Assembly (NCBI RefSeq): GCF_021287045.1
Contig: NZ_JAJTBG010000005.1
Coordinates: 62,001-126,000 of the forward strand
Direction: 5' to 3'
Origin: Oryzomicrobium sp.
GTDB lineage: Bacteria > Pseudomonadota > Gammaproteobacteria > Burkholderiales > Rhodocyclaceae
DNA: 64,000 bases
The position numbers were made by a program, and so were the translations under genes. The notes beneath the pieces are model-generated. The model was given only the letters and a program-made list of their open reading frames with translations, had not been told where the DNA came from and did not search any database. Positions 8,978 to 18,457 of the stretch are shown here, piece after piece (within the stretch, counting starts at the first letter, position 1; every line of letters begins with the position of its first letter).

Positions 8978-9778
8978 TCAGACGGCCGGCCAACGGGCCA
9001 GCAGCCCCAGGTAGAAGGCCAGTTCGCTCACCTGCTGAACCGCCCCCAGGCAGTCGCCGGTATAGCCCCCCAGGTTGCGCCGCATCAGCCGCACCAGCCA
9101 GGCGGTGGCGAGCAGGGCCAGGGCCAGGGCCGACAGCAGGGGCAGCGGCGGGGCCAGCAGACACCACTGCCCCAGGCCCACGGCGGCGAACAGGCCGGCT
9201 ACCGCAAGGGCGGCGGGGGGCATGCGGGCGGCCACGGGCCGGGCCTTGCTCGCGCCATTACCGCCGGCCGCGCCATCGCCGCGCACGTAGTCGAGCAGCG
9301 CCATCAGGGCGCCGCTGCAAAAGCGCGACAAGGCGTGGCCGGCCACCAGGGCCGCCGGCACCCAGGCGGCGGGCAGCAGCGACAGCAGGGTGGCCTTGCC
9401 GGCCAGGGCCAGGGTCAGGGCGGTAACGCCGTAGCTGCCAACCCGGGAGTCCTTCATGATTTCCAGGATGCGCTCCCGGGTCCAGCCGCCGCCGAAGCCA
9501 TCGGCCATGTCCGACAGGCCGTCCTCGTGGAAGGCGCCGGTGGCGTAGAGGGTCGCCGCCATCGACAACAGCACCGCCACCGGCTGGGGCCACACCAGGG
9601 CGGCCAGCCAGAACACGGCGGCGCCGATGCCGCCCACCACCAGCCCCACGGCGGGAAAGTAGCGGGGCGCGGCGTCGAGCAGCTCCGCCGAATGCCCCAC
9701 CCAGGCCGGCACCGGCAGACGGGTGAAGAAGCGCACGGCGGCGAAGAAGCAGGCGAGTTCGCGGACCAGCAGGCGCAT
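8978..9778 (-). CDS. cobS: Adenosylcobinamide-GDP ribazoletransferase (cobalamin synthase)
   Basis: A 266-residue integral membrane enzyme with about six hydrophobic segments. It joins adenosylcobinamide-GDP and alpha-ribazole (phosphate) to make adenosylcobalamin (phosphate), the last step of nucleotide-loop assembly. The diagnostic acidic metal-binding motif HEDGLSDMADG is at residues 84-94, followed by GGGWTRERILEIMKDSRVG, also typical. The N-terminus with FFTRLPVP is conserved in the family. It lies between cobT and cobC on the same strand, 91 bases downstream of the cobT stop, consistent with a cobT-cobS-cobC unit. Confidence 0.93.
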   Translation of the reverse strand: MRLLVRELACFFAAVRFFTRLPVPAWVGHSAELLDAAPRYFPAVGLVVGGIGAAVFWLAALVWPQPVAVLLSMAATLYATGAFHEDGLSDMADGFGGGWTRERILEIMKDSRVGSYGVTALTLALAGKATLLSLLPAAWVPAALVAGHALSRFCSGALMALLDYVRGDGAAGGNGASKARPVAARMPPAALAVAGLFAAVGLGQWCLLAPPLPLLSALALALLATAWLVRLMRRNLGGYTGDCLGAVQQVSELAFYLGLLARWPAV

Positions 9779-9869
9779 AAAGGATGGGCGTGCGAAATAG
9801 GTGACGATTAGGTGACGAGCCGACGGGGGATTTCACGCGGCCGGCGGGCGGGCAATCCCCATTGCTCGA

Positions 9870-10952
9870 TTACTCGGTATCGCCGTCCGGCGCACCGTCC
9901 TTGTCGCTGACGCCGGCGGACTCGAAGCTCGCCATGTCGTTGAGGAAGGCCACGGCGGCCCGCACCATCGGCCAGGCCAGGGCGGCGCCGGTGCCTTCGC
10001 CCAGGCGCAGGCCCAGGTCGATCAGGGGACGGGCGTTGAGGGCCGCCAGCTGGGCGGCGTGGCCCGGTTCGGCGGAACAGTGGCAGAACACGCAGTAGTC
10101 GCGCAGGGCCGGTTGCAGGCGGATCGCCGCCAGGGCGGCGCTGCCGACGATGAAGCCGTCCACCAGCACCACCATGCGCTTGGCGGCGGCGGCCAGCATG
10201 GCGCCGGCCATCTGCACCACCTCGAAACCGCCGAAGGCGGCCAGCACGTCCAGGGGATCGTCGCCGCCGCCGGACTGGCGGTAGCGCTCCAGGGCGGTGG
10301 CGAGCAGGGCCTGCTTGCGCGCCAGGCCGGCGTCGTCCAGGCCGGTGCCGCGGCCGACACAATCCGCCAGGGGCGCGCCGGTCAGGCAGTGGGTGATCAG
10401 GGAGGCGCTGGCGGTGTTGCCGATGCCCATCTCGCCAAAGCCGACCACGTTGCAGCCCTTGGCCGCCAGGTCGGCCACCAGGGCGGCACCGGCGCCCAGG
10501 GCCTCGTCGCGCTGGGCCGGGGTCATGGCCGGGCCTTCCAGGTAATTGGCGGTGCCCGGGGCGATCTTGGCCGAGACGAAGGCCACGCCGTTGCCGCCCC
10601 GCTCGCCGCCGAAGTCGTGGGCTACACCGGCATCCACCACGGTCAGCCCCAGGCCGTTGGCCTTGGCGAAGACATTGATGGCGGCACCGCCGGCGAGGAA
10701 ATTCTCCACCATCTGCCAGGTCACGTCCTGGGGATAGGCCGACACGCCGGCCTTGGCCGCGCCATGGTCGCCGGCGAACACCGCCACGTGGGGCGCGCCC
10801 AGGGAGGGGGTCAGGGTCTGCTGGATCAGGCCGATCTGCAAGGCCAGCTCCTCCAGCTGGCCGAGGGCGCCGAGGGGCTTGGTCTTGCGGTCGATCTTGG
10901 CGCGCAGGGCGGGAACCAGAATGCGGTCGGGGGCGTGGACGGTGGGCAGCAT
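9870..10952 (-). CDS. cobT: Nicotinate-nucleotide-dimethylbenzimidazole phosphoribosyltransferase
   Basis: A 360-residue soluble enzyme that converts dimethylbenzimidazole and nicotinate mononucleotide to alpha-ribazole phosphate, the lower ligand precursor of cobalamin. Visible family motifs are KTKPLGALG near residues 23-31, FAGDHG near 59-64, GEMGIGNTA at 173-181, and LRLGEGTGA near the C-terminus with the catalytic glutamate. ATG 10952 is preferred to an in-frame TTG at 10988, giving the normal family length. The last 20 residues are an acidic tail ([10 protein letters not shown]). It is divergent from cobU, with an 81-base gap. Confidence 0.94.
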   Translation of the reverse strand: MLPTVHAPDRILVPALRAKIDRKTKPLGALGQLEELALQIGLIQQTLTPSLGAPHVAVFAGDHGAAKAGVSAYPQDVTWQMVENFLAGGAAINVFAKANGLGLTVVDAGVAHDFGGERGGNGVAFVSAKIAPGTANYLEGPAMTPAQRDEALGAGAALVADLAAKGCNVVGFGEMGIGNTASASLITHCLTGAPLADCVGRGTGLDDAGLARKQALLATALERYRQSGGGDDPLDVLAAFGGFEVVQMAGAMLAAAAKRMVVLVDGFIVGSAALAAIRLQPALRDYCVFCHCSAEPGHAAQLAALNARPLIDLGLRLGEGTGAALAWPMVRAAVAFLNDMASFESAGVSDKDGAPDGDTE

Positions 10953-11033
10953 GGGGAACTCGAAACGGAGGAATGGTGGATGCGGCAAAGGGCGGGATTC
11001 TACTCCCCCACCCCCATGCTACCCTGACGCCCC

Positions 11034-11672
11034 ATGAGCCTTTCCGCCCCCCCTTCTCCCCCCTTTCCCCCCCCGGCCCCTCCCGTTTCCGCGACCGCCG
11101 GCCTGCACGAGCTGGTGGTGGGCGGCGCCCGCTCCGGCAAGAGCGCCTACGCCGAAGGCCAGGCGCTGGCCTGGCAGGGCCAGGCTCCCGGCCGCCGGGT
11201 GGTGGTGGTGGCCACCGCCGAGGCCCGGGACGACGAGATGCGGGCGCGCATCGCCCGCCACCGGGCCGTCCGCCCGGCGGACTGGCAGGTGGTGGAGGAA
11301 CCCCTGGAGCTGGCCGGGGCCCTGGCCCGCCACGCCGCCCCGGACGTCTGCCTGGTGGTCGATTGCCTCACCCTGTGGCTGACCAACCTGTTGTTCACCG
11401 GCCGGGCCGCCGCCCAGGCCGAGGCCGGCGAGGCGGTGGACTGCCCCCTCTTCCGCGGCCAGATGGACGCCCTGCTGGCGGCGCTGCCGACCCTGCCCGG
11501 GCGCATCCTGCTGGTATCCAACGAAGTGGGCTGGGGCATCGTGCCGATGGGTGCCTCCACCCGGCTGTTCACCGACGAGCAGGGCCGCCTCAACCAGTGG
11601 GTCGCCCAGGCCTGCGACGCGGCCACCCTGGTGGCCGCGGGCTGCCCCGTGGCGCTGAAACGCCCGGTCTGA
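11034..11672 (+). CDS. cobU: Adenosylcobinamide kinase / adenosylcobinamide-phosphate guanylyltransferase
   Basis: A 212-residue bifunctional enzyme that phosphorylates adenosylcobinamide and then transfers GMP to it, making the CobS substrate. The P-loop GGARSGKS is at residues 30-37. RIARHRAVRPADW carries the histidine that is guanylylated in characterised CobU. VDCLTLWLTNLL and SNEVGWGIVP are conserved in the family. A proline-rich N-terminal extension of about 20 residues precedes the first strand, and a later start is possible but no better ATG is seen. It begins a plus-strand run that continues with ppk2. Confidence 0.93.
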   Translation: MSLSAPPSPPFPPPAPPVSATAGLHELVVGGARSGKSAYAEGQALAWQGQAPGRRVVVVATAEARDDEMRARIARHRAVRPADWQVVEEPLELAGALARHAAPDVCLVVDCLTLWLTNLLFTGRAAAQAEAGEAVDCPLFRGQMDALLAALPTLPGRILLVSNEVGWGIVPMGASTRLFTDEQGRLNQWVAQACDAATLVAAGCPVALKRPV

Positions 11673-11848
11673 GCCGGCCGGCGCATAGTCGATACGCTGC
11701 CGCCCTCCGGCCGCGCCTCACGCTTGGTAGGAAAAAGCGCACAAAAAACACACCAAAACCCACAGCAACGGTATGGGTTCATGCCGGCGGCACGGACTAC
11801 AATGGCCCGGCAGTGTCCTTTCACCGTGAGCCACAGGAGTTTTGCCGC

Positions 11849-13003
11849 ATGGAAGCCGACAACAACAAGAAAACCCCCTCTCCCCGTTCCCGCAAGCCCG
11901 TCGGCGCCGAGGCCCCGCGCCGCGCCAGCGCCGGCGACACCGCCCCGGCCCTGACGCCCCAAGCCATCGAGCGTTTCGAAGTGGGCCAGGCCATCGCCGC
12001 CGCCGAGAACGCCAAGGTCACCGCCGTCAGCGACATCCTCAAGGCCGCCGCCCGCCAGACCGACGGCAAGGTGTCCCAGACCCTGGAAGCCATCCTGGCC
12101 GGCGCCTCCCCCGACGACATCGAGGCCCTGCGCGCCACCCTGCTGTCGGCCAGCACCCAGCAGCCGACGGCCTCGCCGGACGACGAGCTGTCGGAACACT
12201 GGCGCCTGGGCGGCTACCCCTACAAGAACCTGATGTCGCGCAAGAACTACGAGCGGCAGAAGTACCGCCTGCAGGTGGAGCTGCTCAAGCTCCAGGCCTG
12301 GGTCAAGGAGACCGGCCAGCGGGTGGTGATCCTGTTCGAAGGCCGCGACGCCGCGGGCAAGGGCGGCACCATCAAGCGCTTCATGGAGCACCTCAACCCC
12401 CGGGGCGCCCGGGTGGTGGCCCTGGAGAAGCCCTCCGAGGTGGAAAAGGGCCAGTGGTACTTCCAGCGCTACATCCAGCACCTGCCCACCGCCGGCGAGA
12501 TCGTCCTGTTCGACCGTTCCTGGTACAACCGGGCCGGGGTCGAGAAGGTGATGAGCTTCTGCGACGGCGACGAGTACAACGAATTCATGCGCCAGTGCCC
12601 GGAATTCGAGCGCAACCTGGCGCGCAGCGGCATCCACGTCATCAAGTTCTGGTTCTCGGTGAGCCGGGCCGAGCAGCGCCGCCGCTTCAAGGAACGGGAG
12701 AACCATCCGCTCAAGCAGTGGAAGCTATCCCCCATCGACCTGGCCTCCCTCGACAAGTGGGACGACTACACCAAGGCCAAGGAAGCGATGTTCTTCTACA
12801 CCGACACCGCCGATTCACCCTGGACGGTGGTCAAGTCGGACTGCAAGAAGCGGGCGCGCCTCAACGCCCTGCGCTACGTGCTGCACAAGCTGCCCTACGC
12901 CAAGAAGGACCTGGAGCGCATCGGCCCCCTGGACCCGCTCATCGTCGGCCGCGCCAACGTGGTCTACGAGACCGGCGAAAAGGACGACGCTCCCCTGCTC
13001 TAA
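11849..13003 (+). CDS. ppk2: Polyphosphate kinase 2 family protein with N-terminal extension
   Basis: A 384-residue PPK2 that transfers phosphate between polyphosphate and nucleoside phosphates. Walker A GRDAAGKGG is at residues 165-173 and the lid/Walker B region FDRSWYNRAGVE at 221-232. The core (about 118-375) matches one-domain PPK2 enzymes of about 260-300 residues. Residues 1-115 are an extra, alanine-rich, partly charged segment of unknown function. The direction (ADP or GDP, synthesis or use) cannot be set from sequence. A clear ribosome-binding site, ACAGGAG (11833-11839), precedes ATG 11849. It sits between cobU and cobQ without an obvious metabolic link to B12, 176 bases after cobU. 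Confidence 0.9.
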   Translation: MEADNNKKTPSPRSRKPVGAEAPRRASAGDTAPALTPQAIERFEVGQAIAAAENAKVTAVSDILKAAARQTDGKVSQTLEAILAGASPDDIEALRATLLSASTQQPTASPDDELSEHWRLGGYPYKNLMSRKNYERQKYRLQVELLKLQAWVKETGQRVVILFEGRDAAGKGGTIKRFMEHLNPRGARVVALEKPSEVEKGQWYFQRYIQHLPTAGEIVLFDRSWYNRAGVEKVMSFCDGDEYNEFMRQCPEFERNLARSGIHVIKFWFSVSRAEQRRRFKERENHPLKQWKLSPIDLASLDKWDDYTKAKEAMFFYTDTADSPWTVVKSDCKKRARLNALRYVLHKLPYAKKDLERIGPLDPLIVGRANVVYETGEKDDAPLL

Positions 13004-13061
13004 CCCGGCCCGCCGGGGCGGCGCCAAGCCGTCCCGGCGGCCCGCAGCGAAAGGAGGCCCC

Positions 13062-13304
13062 ATGGCCAAGCTCTGTCTGGGCGGTTTTCCCCCCGACGCC
13101 AGCCCCGACGACATCCGCGCCGGGTTGGAACGCTACGGCGAAGTCGTCGCCGTGACCCTGATCACCGAAGGCAACCCGGACAAGCCCCTGGCGATGGTCG
13201 AGTTCGCCATGGACCCGATCAGCCTGCACGACTTGGCGGTGCGCCTGGACGGCCTGTGGCACGACGGCCAGTTCCTGCGCGTGTTCACCATGCTGCGCGA
13301 CTGA
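13062..13304 (+). CDS. Small RRM-type RNA-binding protein (predicted)
   Basis: Encodes 80 residues that look like a single RNA-recognition-motif fold. An RNP2-like strand KLCLGGF is at 3-9, a helix SPDDIRAGLERYG at 14-26, and an RNP1-like strand LAMVEF at 43-48. A second helix (SLHDLAVRLDGL) follows and a last strand (QFLRVFTML) ends the protein. The aromatic residues expected at RNP1 positions 3 and 5 are largely replaced, so binding may be weak or directed elsewhere. An AAAGGAGG ribosome-binding site at 13049-13056 precedes the ATG. It follows ppk2 by 58 bases on the same strand. Bacterial single-RRM proteins are usually glycine-rich with different flanks, so identity is moderate. Confidence 0.6.
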   Translation: MAKLCLGGFPPDASPDDIRAGLERYGEVVAVTLITEGNPDKPLAMVEFAMDPISLHDLAVRLDGLWHDGQFLRVFTMLRD

Positions 13305-13371
13305 GCGCGGCACCCACCGCATTGCTCACGGCGCAGCCCGCATCCGGCGGGCCGCCCGTCGCCTCACACCA

Positions 13372-14958
13372 TCACCCCCCGGCCAGAGCCCGCTCCGGCA
13401 GGCAGTCAGCCAGCAGCGTCAGGTCCAGGTTTTCGGCGATGCTAGTCGCCAACCGGTCCAGGTCGGCTTCGCGCCGGGCGGCCAAATCCACCGTCTGAAA
13501 GCCGCTCTTCCCCCCGTCCCGGCCACTGCCTTGGGCCGCCCAGGCGAGCAGGGCGGCCAGGGCCTGGGGATCGTCGAACAGGCCGTGGCAGTAGGTACCG
13601 AGCACCTGGCCGTCCTCGGAGATGGCCCCGTCCGGCCGGGGCAGTACCATGCCCGGCGCCAACAGCCACACCGCCGGCCGGCCGCAGCCCGGCCCCCGGG
13701 TGACGCCCATGTGGATCTCGTAACCCTGCACCGCCGCCCCGTCGGGCACCCCGTGCAGGCCCTTGAGGGCCAGCCGGCCGGCCACATTGCGCAGCTGCTT
13801 TTCCGCTTCCAGGGTGGTTTCCACCTCCAGCACCCCCAGGCCGGAACGGCTGCCCGGCGCCCCTTCCAGTCCCTGGGGGTCGTGCAGCCATTCGCCCAGC
13901 ATCTGGTAGCCGCCGCACAGGCCGATCACCTTGCCGCCGTAGCGCAGGTGGCGCTTCAGGTAAGGAATCCAGCCCTGCTCCTCCAGCCAGGCCAGGTCGG
14001 CCTGGACCGCCTTGGAGCCGGGCAGCACCACCAGGTCCGCCGGGGGCGGGGTCTGGCCCGGGCCGATCCAGCGGAAATCCACCTCCGGATGCAGGCGCAG
14101 GGGGTCCAGGTCGTTGTGATTGGACACCCGGGGATAGGCCGGGGCGATCACCGTCAGCTTGGGCGCCACCTTGGCCACGGTGGCGGTGCCCAGGGCGTCC
14201 TCGGCGTCGAGGAACAGGCCGTGCAGGTAGGGCAGCACCCCCAGTACCGGCTTGCCGGTGCGCTCTTCCAGCCAGCGCAGGCCGGGTTCGAGCAGCGAGA
14301 TGTCGCCGCGGAAGCGGTTGATGACGAAGCCGCGCACCCGGGCCTGCTCGGAGGGCGAGAGCAGGTCCAGGGTGCCCACCAGGTGGGCGAACACGCCACC
14401 CTTGTCGATGTCCGCCACCAGGATCACCGGGCAGTCCACCGCCTCGGCGAAGCCCATGTTGGCGATGTCCCGGTCGCGCAGGTTGATCTCCGCCGGGCTG
14501 CCGGCCCCTTCCACCAGCAGGCATTCGTAGGCCCGGGACAGGCGGGCGTGGGATTCCAATACCGCCGCCATGGCCCGGGTCTTGTAGGCGTGGTAGTCCC
14601 GGGCGTCCAGATCGGCCACCGGGTGGCCGTGCACGATCACCTGGGCGCGCCGGTCGGTGGTGGGCTTGAGCAGGATCGGGTTGAAGTCGGTGTGGGGTTT
14701 GAGGCCGGCGGCCAGGGCCTGGAGGGCCTGGGCCCGGCCGATCTCGCCGCCGTCCTCGGTAACCGCCGCGTTGAGCGCCATGTTCTGGGATTTGAAGGGC
14801 GCCACCCTCACCCCGCGCCGGGCGAACAGGCGGCACAGCCCGGCCACCACGGTGCTCTTGCCGGCGTCCGAGGTGCAGCCCTGAACCATCAGGGTGGGGA
14901 TGCGCGGGGCGGGCGGGGTGGCGGGGGAATCGGCAGGAGCTGTGGAAGACATGGTCAT
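13372..14958 (-). CDS. cobQ: Cobyric acid synthase
   Basis: A 528-residue enzyme that amidates the b, d, e and g carboxylates of adenosylcobyrinic a,c-diamide using glutamine and ATP. The N-terminal dethiobiotin-synthetase-like ATPase domain contains the P-loop [10 protein letters not shown] at 27-36. The C-terminal glutaminase domain contains [11 protein letters not shown] with the nucleophilic cysteine and TYCHGLFDD with the histidine. ATG 14958 (or the ATG two codons later) is preferred to upstream in-frame starts, which would add a basic, non-conserved 39-residue leader. It faces the ppk2/RRM genes and is divergent from cbiB across 265 bases. Confidence 0.93.
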   Translation of the reverse strand: MTMSSTAPADSPATPPAPRIPTLMVQGCTSDAGKSTVVAGLCRLFARRGVRVAPFKSQNMALNAAVTEDGGEIGRAQALQALAAGLKPHTDFNPILLKPTTDRRAQVIVHGHPVADLDARDYHAYKTRAMAAVLESHARLSRAYECLLVEGAGSPAEINLRDRDIANMGFAEAVDCPVILVADIDKGGVFAHLVGTLDLLSPSEQARVRGFVINRFRGDISLLEPGLRWLEERTGKPVLGVLPYLHGLFLDAEDALGTATVAKVAPKLTVIAPAYPRVSNHNDLDPLRLHPEVDFRWIGPGQTPPPADLVVLPGSKAVQADLAWLEEQGWIPYLKRHLRYGGKVIGLCGGYQMLGEWLHDPQGLEGAPGSRSGLGVLEVETTLEAEKQLRNVAGRLALKGLHGVPDGAAVQGYEIHMGVTRGPGCGRPAVWLLAPGMVLPRPDGAISEDGQVLGTYCHGLFDDPQALAALLAWAAQGSGRDGGKSGFQTVDLAARREADLDRLATSIAENLDLTLLADCLPERALAGG

Positions 14959-15223
14959 TGCGGCAGCGAAAGCGGGATCGGGACTGGGGCGAAAGGGCGG
15001 CGGCATGGCGCGCCGCGCTGGATGTCGGTGGAAAACATCCGCAGCGGGGGCAAAAAACCGGGGACCGGCCGCCAACCGGCGGGCAAATCCGCTGAAAAGC
15101 GGCCCGGGGAGGCGATAATGACGGCCCGCGCCGGCGCCGAATCCGTTTTAATCCGTTTTCCGGAATTCGGCGGATCTCTCGGATCGCCACGCCCGGCATC
15201 ATTTCCAACGTCCCGATTGTCGC

Positions 15224-16249
15224 ATGACCGCCGCCCTGCCCTCCTGGCCCGTCCTTCTCTCGCCCCTGCTCCTGCCGCTCCTGGCCCTGGCCGGCTGGGC
15301 CCTGGACCGCCGCTTCGGCGAGGTCGGCCGCTGGCACCCGCTGGTGGGCTTCGGCACCCTGGCCCAGCGCATCGAGGCCCTGTTCAACCCCCTCACCGCC
15401 GTGGCCGAGGCCACCGGCCACGAATTGCGCGGCGGCCGTCCCCTGGGCATCCTGGCCTGGGCGGTGGCGGTACTGCCGCCGGTGGCCCTGGCGGCCTGGC
15501 TATGCGCCCAGCCCTGGCTCGGGGCGGTCTTCCACGCCCTGTGCCTGTACTTCGCCCTGGGCCAGCGCAGCCTGGCCGAGCACGGCGCCCGGGTGGCCGA
15601 CGACCTGGCCCGGGGCGACCTGGCCGCCGCCCGCACCCACGTGGGCTGGATGGTTTCCCGCGACACCTCGAACCTGGACGAATCCGGCGTGGCCAAGGCC
15701 GGGGTCGAATCCCTGCTGGAAAACGGCAACGACGCGGTGTTCGGCGCCCTGTTCTGGTTCCTCGTGCTGGGCGGCCCCGGCGCCGTACTGTTCCGCCTGG
15801 CCAACACCCTGGACGCCATGTGGGGCTACCGCACGCCGCGCTTCCTGCGCTTCGGCTGGGCCGCGGCGCGCATCGACGACCTGCTCAACTGGGTTCCCGC
15901 CCGGCTCACGGCCCTGACCTACGCCCTGCTCGGCGACCGGGCCACCGCCCTGGCCTGCTGGAAGACCCAGGCGCCGGCCTGGGACAGCCCCAACGCCGGG
16001 CCGGTGATGGCTGCCGGCGCCGGCAGCCTGGGCGTGCAGCTGGGCGGCGCCGCCATCTACCACGGCGTCGAGGAAGTCCGCCCGCCCCTGGGGGCCGGCC
16101 GCGCCCCGGACCGCCGCGACCTGGGCCGGGCCCTGGTGCTGATCCGGCGCAGCGCCGGCCTGTGGCTGGCCGCCGCCCTGCTGCTCGGCGCCGTTGCCGT
16201 GCTGACCCGCGTCACCCTGGCCGCCCTGACGGGAGGCACCCATGCTTGA
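15224..16249 (+). CDS. cbiB: Adenosylcobinamide-phosphate synthase
   Basis: A 341-residue integral membrane protein of the CbiB/CobD family. It links cobyric acid to aminopropanol phosphate to give adenosylcobinamide phosphate. Conserved features include WALDRRFGE...HPLVGFG near residues 25-42 and [20 protein letters not shown] near 145-164, with hydrophobic spans between them. The name clash (CbiB in Salmonella, CobD in Pseudomonas) should be noted. Its 3' end overlaps the threonine-phosphate decarboxylase gene by 8 bases, so translation is probably coupled. It begins a three-gene plus-strand operon with the next two genes. Confidence 0.92.
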   Translation: MTAALPSWPVLLSPLLLPLLALAGWALDRRFGEVGRWHPLVGFGTLAQRIEALFNPLTAVAEATGHELRGGRPLGILAWAVAVLPPVALAAWLCAQPWLGAVFHALCLYFALGQRSLAEHGARVADDLARGDLAAARTHVGWMVSRDTSNLDESGVAKAGVESLLENGNDAVFGALFWFLVLGGPGAVLFRLANTLDAMWGYRTPRFLRFGWAAARIDDLLNWVPARLTALTYALLGDRATALACWKTQAPAWDSPNAGPVMAAGAGSLGVQLGGAAIYHGVEEVRPPLGAGRAPDRRDLGRALVLIRRSAGLWLAAALLLGAVAVLTRVTLAALTGGTHA

Positions 16250-17357
16250 GCACGGCGGCCGCCTCCACGCCGCCAGCCTGCGCTACGGCATCCCCCGGCA
16301 GGACTGGCTCGACCTGTCCACCGGCATCAACCCGGCGGTCTACCCCCTGCCGACCATTCCGCCGGAAGCCTGGCAGCGCCTGCCCGAGGGCGACGACGGC
16401 CTGGAAGCCGCCGCCCGCGCCGCCTACGGCGCCGACCCGGCGGCGGCCGTGCTCGCCCTGCCCGGTTCCCAGGCCGCCATCCAGGCCCTGCCGGCCCTGC
16501 GCCCGGCCAGCAGCGTGGCGGTGCTCGCCCCCACCTACGCCGAGCACCCCTACGCCTGGGAAACCCGGACCGGCCACGGGAGCAGCCACCGCCTCGCCAC
16601 CTTCGCCGCCGACGGGCTGCTGGAGGCCGCCGCCCGCCACGACGTGGTGGTGCTGGGCAACCCGAACAACCCGGACGGCACCCGCTTTTCCCGCGCCGCC
16701 CTGCTCGACGCCGCCCGCCTTCTCCAGGCCCGGGGCGGCTGGCTGGTGGTGGACGAGGCCTTTGCCGACGCCGACAGCCTGGCGGGCGGTGCAGGCGCCG
16801 CCGATGCCACGGACGACGGCTCGGTGGCCCCCTTCGCCGGTTCGCCGGCCTACCCGGGGCTGATCGTGTTGCGCTCCCTGGGCAAGTTCTACGGCCTGGC
16901 CGGCGCCCGGGTCGGCTTCGTCCTGCTCGCCCCGGCCCTGGCCGCCCGCCTGGCCGAGGCCCTGGGCCCCTGGCCGGTGGCCGGCCCGTCGCGCTGGGCA
17001 GCCCGGGCCGCCCTGGCGGATGGGGCCTGGCAACGCCGCGCCGCCGCCGACCTGGGCCGCGCCGCCGCCCGCCTGGCCAACCTGCTCGCCCCTCTGGGGC
17101 CAGTGGCCGGCTGCGCCCTGTTCCAGACCCTGACCCTGGGCCCGGAGCAGGCCGCCGCCCTCTACGACCACCTGGCCCGGCGCGGCCTGCTGGCGCGCCT
17201 GTTCGCCCCCCAGGGCCGGGTGCGCTTCGGCCTGCCCTCGGCCACGTCGGCGAATTCCGGCGATTCCGGCGATTCCGGTAATCCCGCCGACCTCCCCCAT
17301 TCCGCCGCCTGGCAGCGCCTGGCCCGGGCCCTCGACGACTTCAAGGCATTGCGATGA
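16242..17357 (+). CDS. cobD: Threonine-phosphate decarboxylase (PLP)
   Basis: A 371-residue class I/II aminotransferase-fold enzyme that makes (R)-1-amino-2-propanol phosphate from threonine phosphate, the partner substrate of CbiB. The N-terminal [13 protein letters not shown] and LDLSTGINP segments are typical of CobD. NPNNPDGT lies near residues 143-150, and the PLP lysine is K215 in [16 protein letters not shown]. Near the C-terminus, after GRVRFGLP, four 9-nt repeats (17253-17288) encode a serine/glycine/asparagine-rich insert not expected in the family. It overlaps the genes on both sides (8 and 4 bases). The name follows Salmonella usage; Pseudomonas literature uses CobC for this function. 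Confidence 0.9.
   Translation: MLEHGGRLHAASLRYGIPRQDWLDLSTGINPAVYPLPTIPPEAWQRLPEGDDGLEAAARAAYGADPAAAVLALPGSQAAIQALPALRPASSVAVLAPTYAEHPYAWETRTGHGSSHRLATFAADGLLEAAARHDVVVLGNPNNPDGTRFSRAALLDAARLLQARGGWLVVDEAFADADSLAGGAGAADATDDGSVAPFAGSPAYPGLIVLRSLGKFYGLAGARVGFVLLAPALAARLAEALGPWPVAGPSRWAARAALADGAWQRRAAADLGRAAARLANLLAPLGPVAGCALFQTLTLGPEQAAALYDHLARRGLLARLFAPQGRVRFGLPSATSANSGDSGDSGNPADLPHSAAWQRLARALDDFKALR
17253..17288 (+). repeat. Four tandem 9-nt units inside the cobD 3' end
   Basis: Four back-to-back nonamers, the middle two both beginning GATTCCGG, lie in frame and add the [12 protein letters not shown] stretch near the CobD C-terminus. The unit is close to those at 1417, 39816 and 61890. Because the period is 9, copy-number change would keep the frame. 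Confidence 0.65.
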
Positions 17358-18280
17358 TCCGCCTCCCCTTCCGCTTTTTCCCCTCCCGCGCCGTCCTGGC
17401 GGCCGCCGTCCTGGGACTCGTTGCCAACACGGCCGCCCTGGCCGCGCCGGTGAGCGTGGTGGACGACACCGGCCAGACCGTCACCCTGGCGACCCCGGCC
17501 AAGCGCATCGTCAGCCTGGCGCCCCACATCACCGAGCTGCTCTACGCCGCCGGCGCCGGAGACCGGGTGGTGGCCACCGTGGAGCACAGCGACTATCCGG
17601 AAGCCGCCACCAAGCTGCCCCGGGTGGGCGGCTATTCGCGCATCGACCTGGAGGCGGTGGCCGCCGCCAAGCCGGACCTGGTGATCGCCTGGCAGAGCGG
17701 CAACGCCGTCGCCCACCTGGATAAGCTCAAGTCCCTGGGGCTGCCCCTGTTCCTGTCCCAGCCCAACCGCATCGAGGACGTGGCGACGAGCCTGGAAAAG
17801 CTGGGCCAGCTGGCCGGCACCGCCCCCGCCGCAGAGGCCGCCGCCGACCGGTTCCGCCGCCAGCTGGCCGACCTGGACAAGCGCTACCGGCAGCGCCCCA
17901 AGGTGCGGGTCTTCTACCAGGTGTGGAAGCAGCCGCTGCTGACCGTGGGCGGCCACCAGATCATCTCCGACGTGATCCGTCTGTGCGGCGGCGAGAACGT
18001 CTTCGCCAACCTGGACACCATGGCGCCCACGGTGTCGGTGGAGGCGGTGCTGGCGGCCAACCCGGAGGCCATCGTCGCCAGCGGCATGGGCGAGGAACGC
18101 CCCGACTGGCTCGACGACTGGAAGCGCTGGACGCGCGTCACGGCGGTGGCCCGGGGCAACCTGTTCTTCATTCCGCCGGCCCTGATCCAGCGCCACACGC
18201 CGCGCCTGCTGCAAGGTGCCGAGCGGCTGTGCGAACAGCTGGAAACGGCCCGCTCGCGCCGCCCGGCGGGCAAGCCCTGA
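17354..18280 (+). CDS. Cobalamin ABC transporter substrate-binding protein, BtuF-like
   Basis: A 308-residue exported protein. The basic N-terminus and hydrophobic stretch to about residue 32 (ending ALAAP) are a Sec signal peptide. The mature part is a periplasmic-binding fold of the BtuF/FhuD type with RIVSLAPHITELLYAAGAGDRVVATVEHSDYP split across residues 55-85, IDLEAVAAAKPDLVIAW, and QIISDVIRLCGGENVF. Its place at the end of the cbiB-cobD operon, with a 4-base overlap, points to cobalamin or cobinamide binding. No permease or ATPase gene is nearby, so those must be elsewhere. Iron-siderophore binding proteins have a similar fold and are the main alternative. Confidence 0.82.
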   Translation: MIRLPFRFFPSRAVLAAAVLGLVANTAALAAPVSVVDDTGQTVTLATPAKRIVSLAPHITELLYAAGAGDRVVATVEHSDYPEAATKLPRVGGYSRIDLEAVAAAKPDLVIAWQSGNAVAHLDKLKSLGLPLFLSQPNRIEDVATSLEKLGQLAGTAPAAEAAADRFRRQLADLDKRYRQRPKVRVFYQVWKQPLLTVGGHQIISDVIRLCGGENVFANLDTMAPTVSVEAVLAANPEAIVASGMGEERPDWLDDWKRWTRVTAVARGNLFFIPPALIQRHTPRLLQGAERLCEQLETARSRRPAGKP

Positions 18281-18341
18281 GCACCCGGCCTATCGCAGTC
18301 ACGTCACGCCACACCACGTCACTCCGACTCGTGCCAGAAAA

Positions 18342-18373
18342 AACGCCCCGCCCGGAAACCCAGGCGGGGCGTT
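18342..18373 (-). terminator. Rho-independent terminator for the MBL-fold gene
   Basis: An 11-bp perfect stem (AACGCCCCGCC and its complement) with a 10-base loop. On the minus strand the stem is followed by a run of six T. It lies between the convergent btuF-like and MBL-fold genes. It may also stop plus-strand transcripts, but the T run there is interrupted. Confidence 0.8.
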
Positions 18374-18411
18374 GTTCTTCATGGGCATTGGCCGGAGAAC
18401 GAGACTGGGCG

Positions 18412-18456
18412 CCACTCTCCGCCACCATCCTCTGGAGACGCCCTATTGGCGCGGGG
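18412..18456 (-). repeat. Intergenic element related to those at 27025 and 38536
   Basis: Read on the minus strand this stretch contains GCGCCAATAGGG followed shortly by TCTCCAG, the same order of words as at 27055-27079 (CGCCAATAGGGGCGGGC then TCTCCAGG). Similarity is partial, so it is listed as a possible degenerate copy. Confidence 0.3.
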
Positions 18457-18457
18457 T

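Noticed and set aside
14959-15223. Possible cobalamin riboswitch between cobQ and cbiB
   Set aside because: No B12-box-like sequence (AGTCAGGAGACCTGCC type) or conserved CCGCCACTG-like core was found on either strand by eye.
13531-16863. A 1110-codon plus-strand open frame
   Set aside because: It runs antisense through cobQ and then out of frame through cbiB and cobD. Composition is that of a GC-rich shadow frame and no domain is visible.
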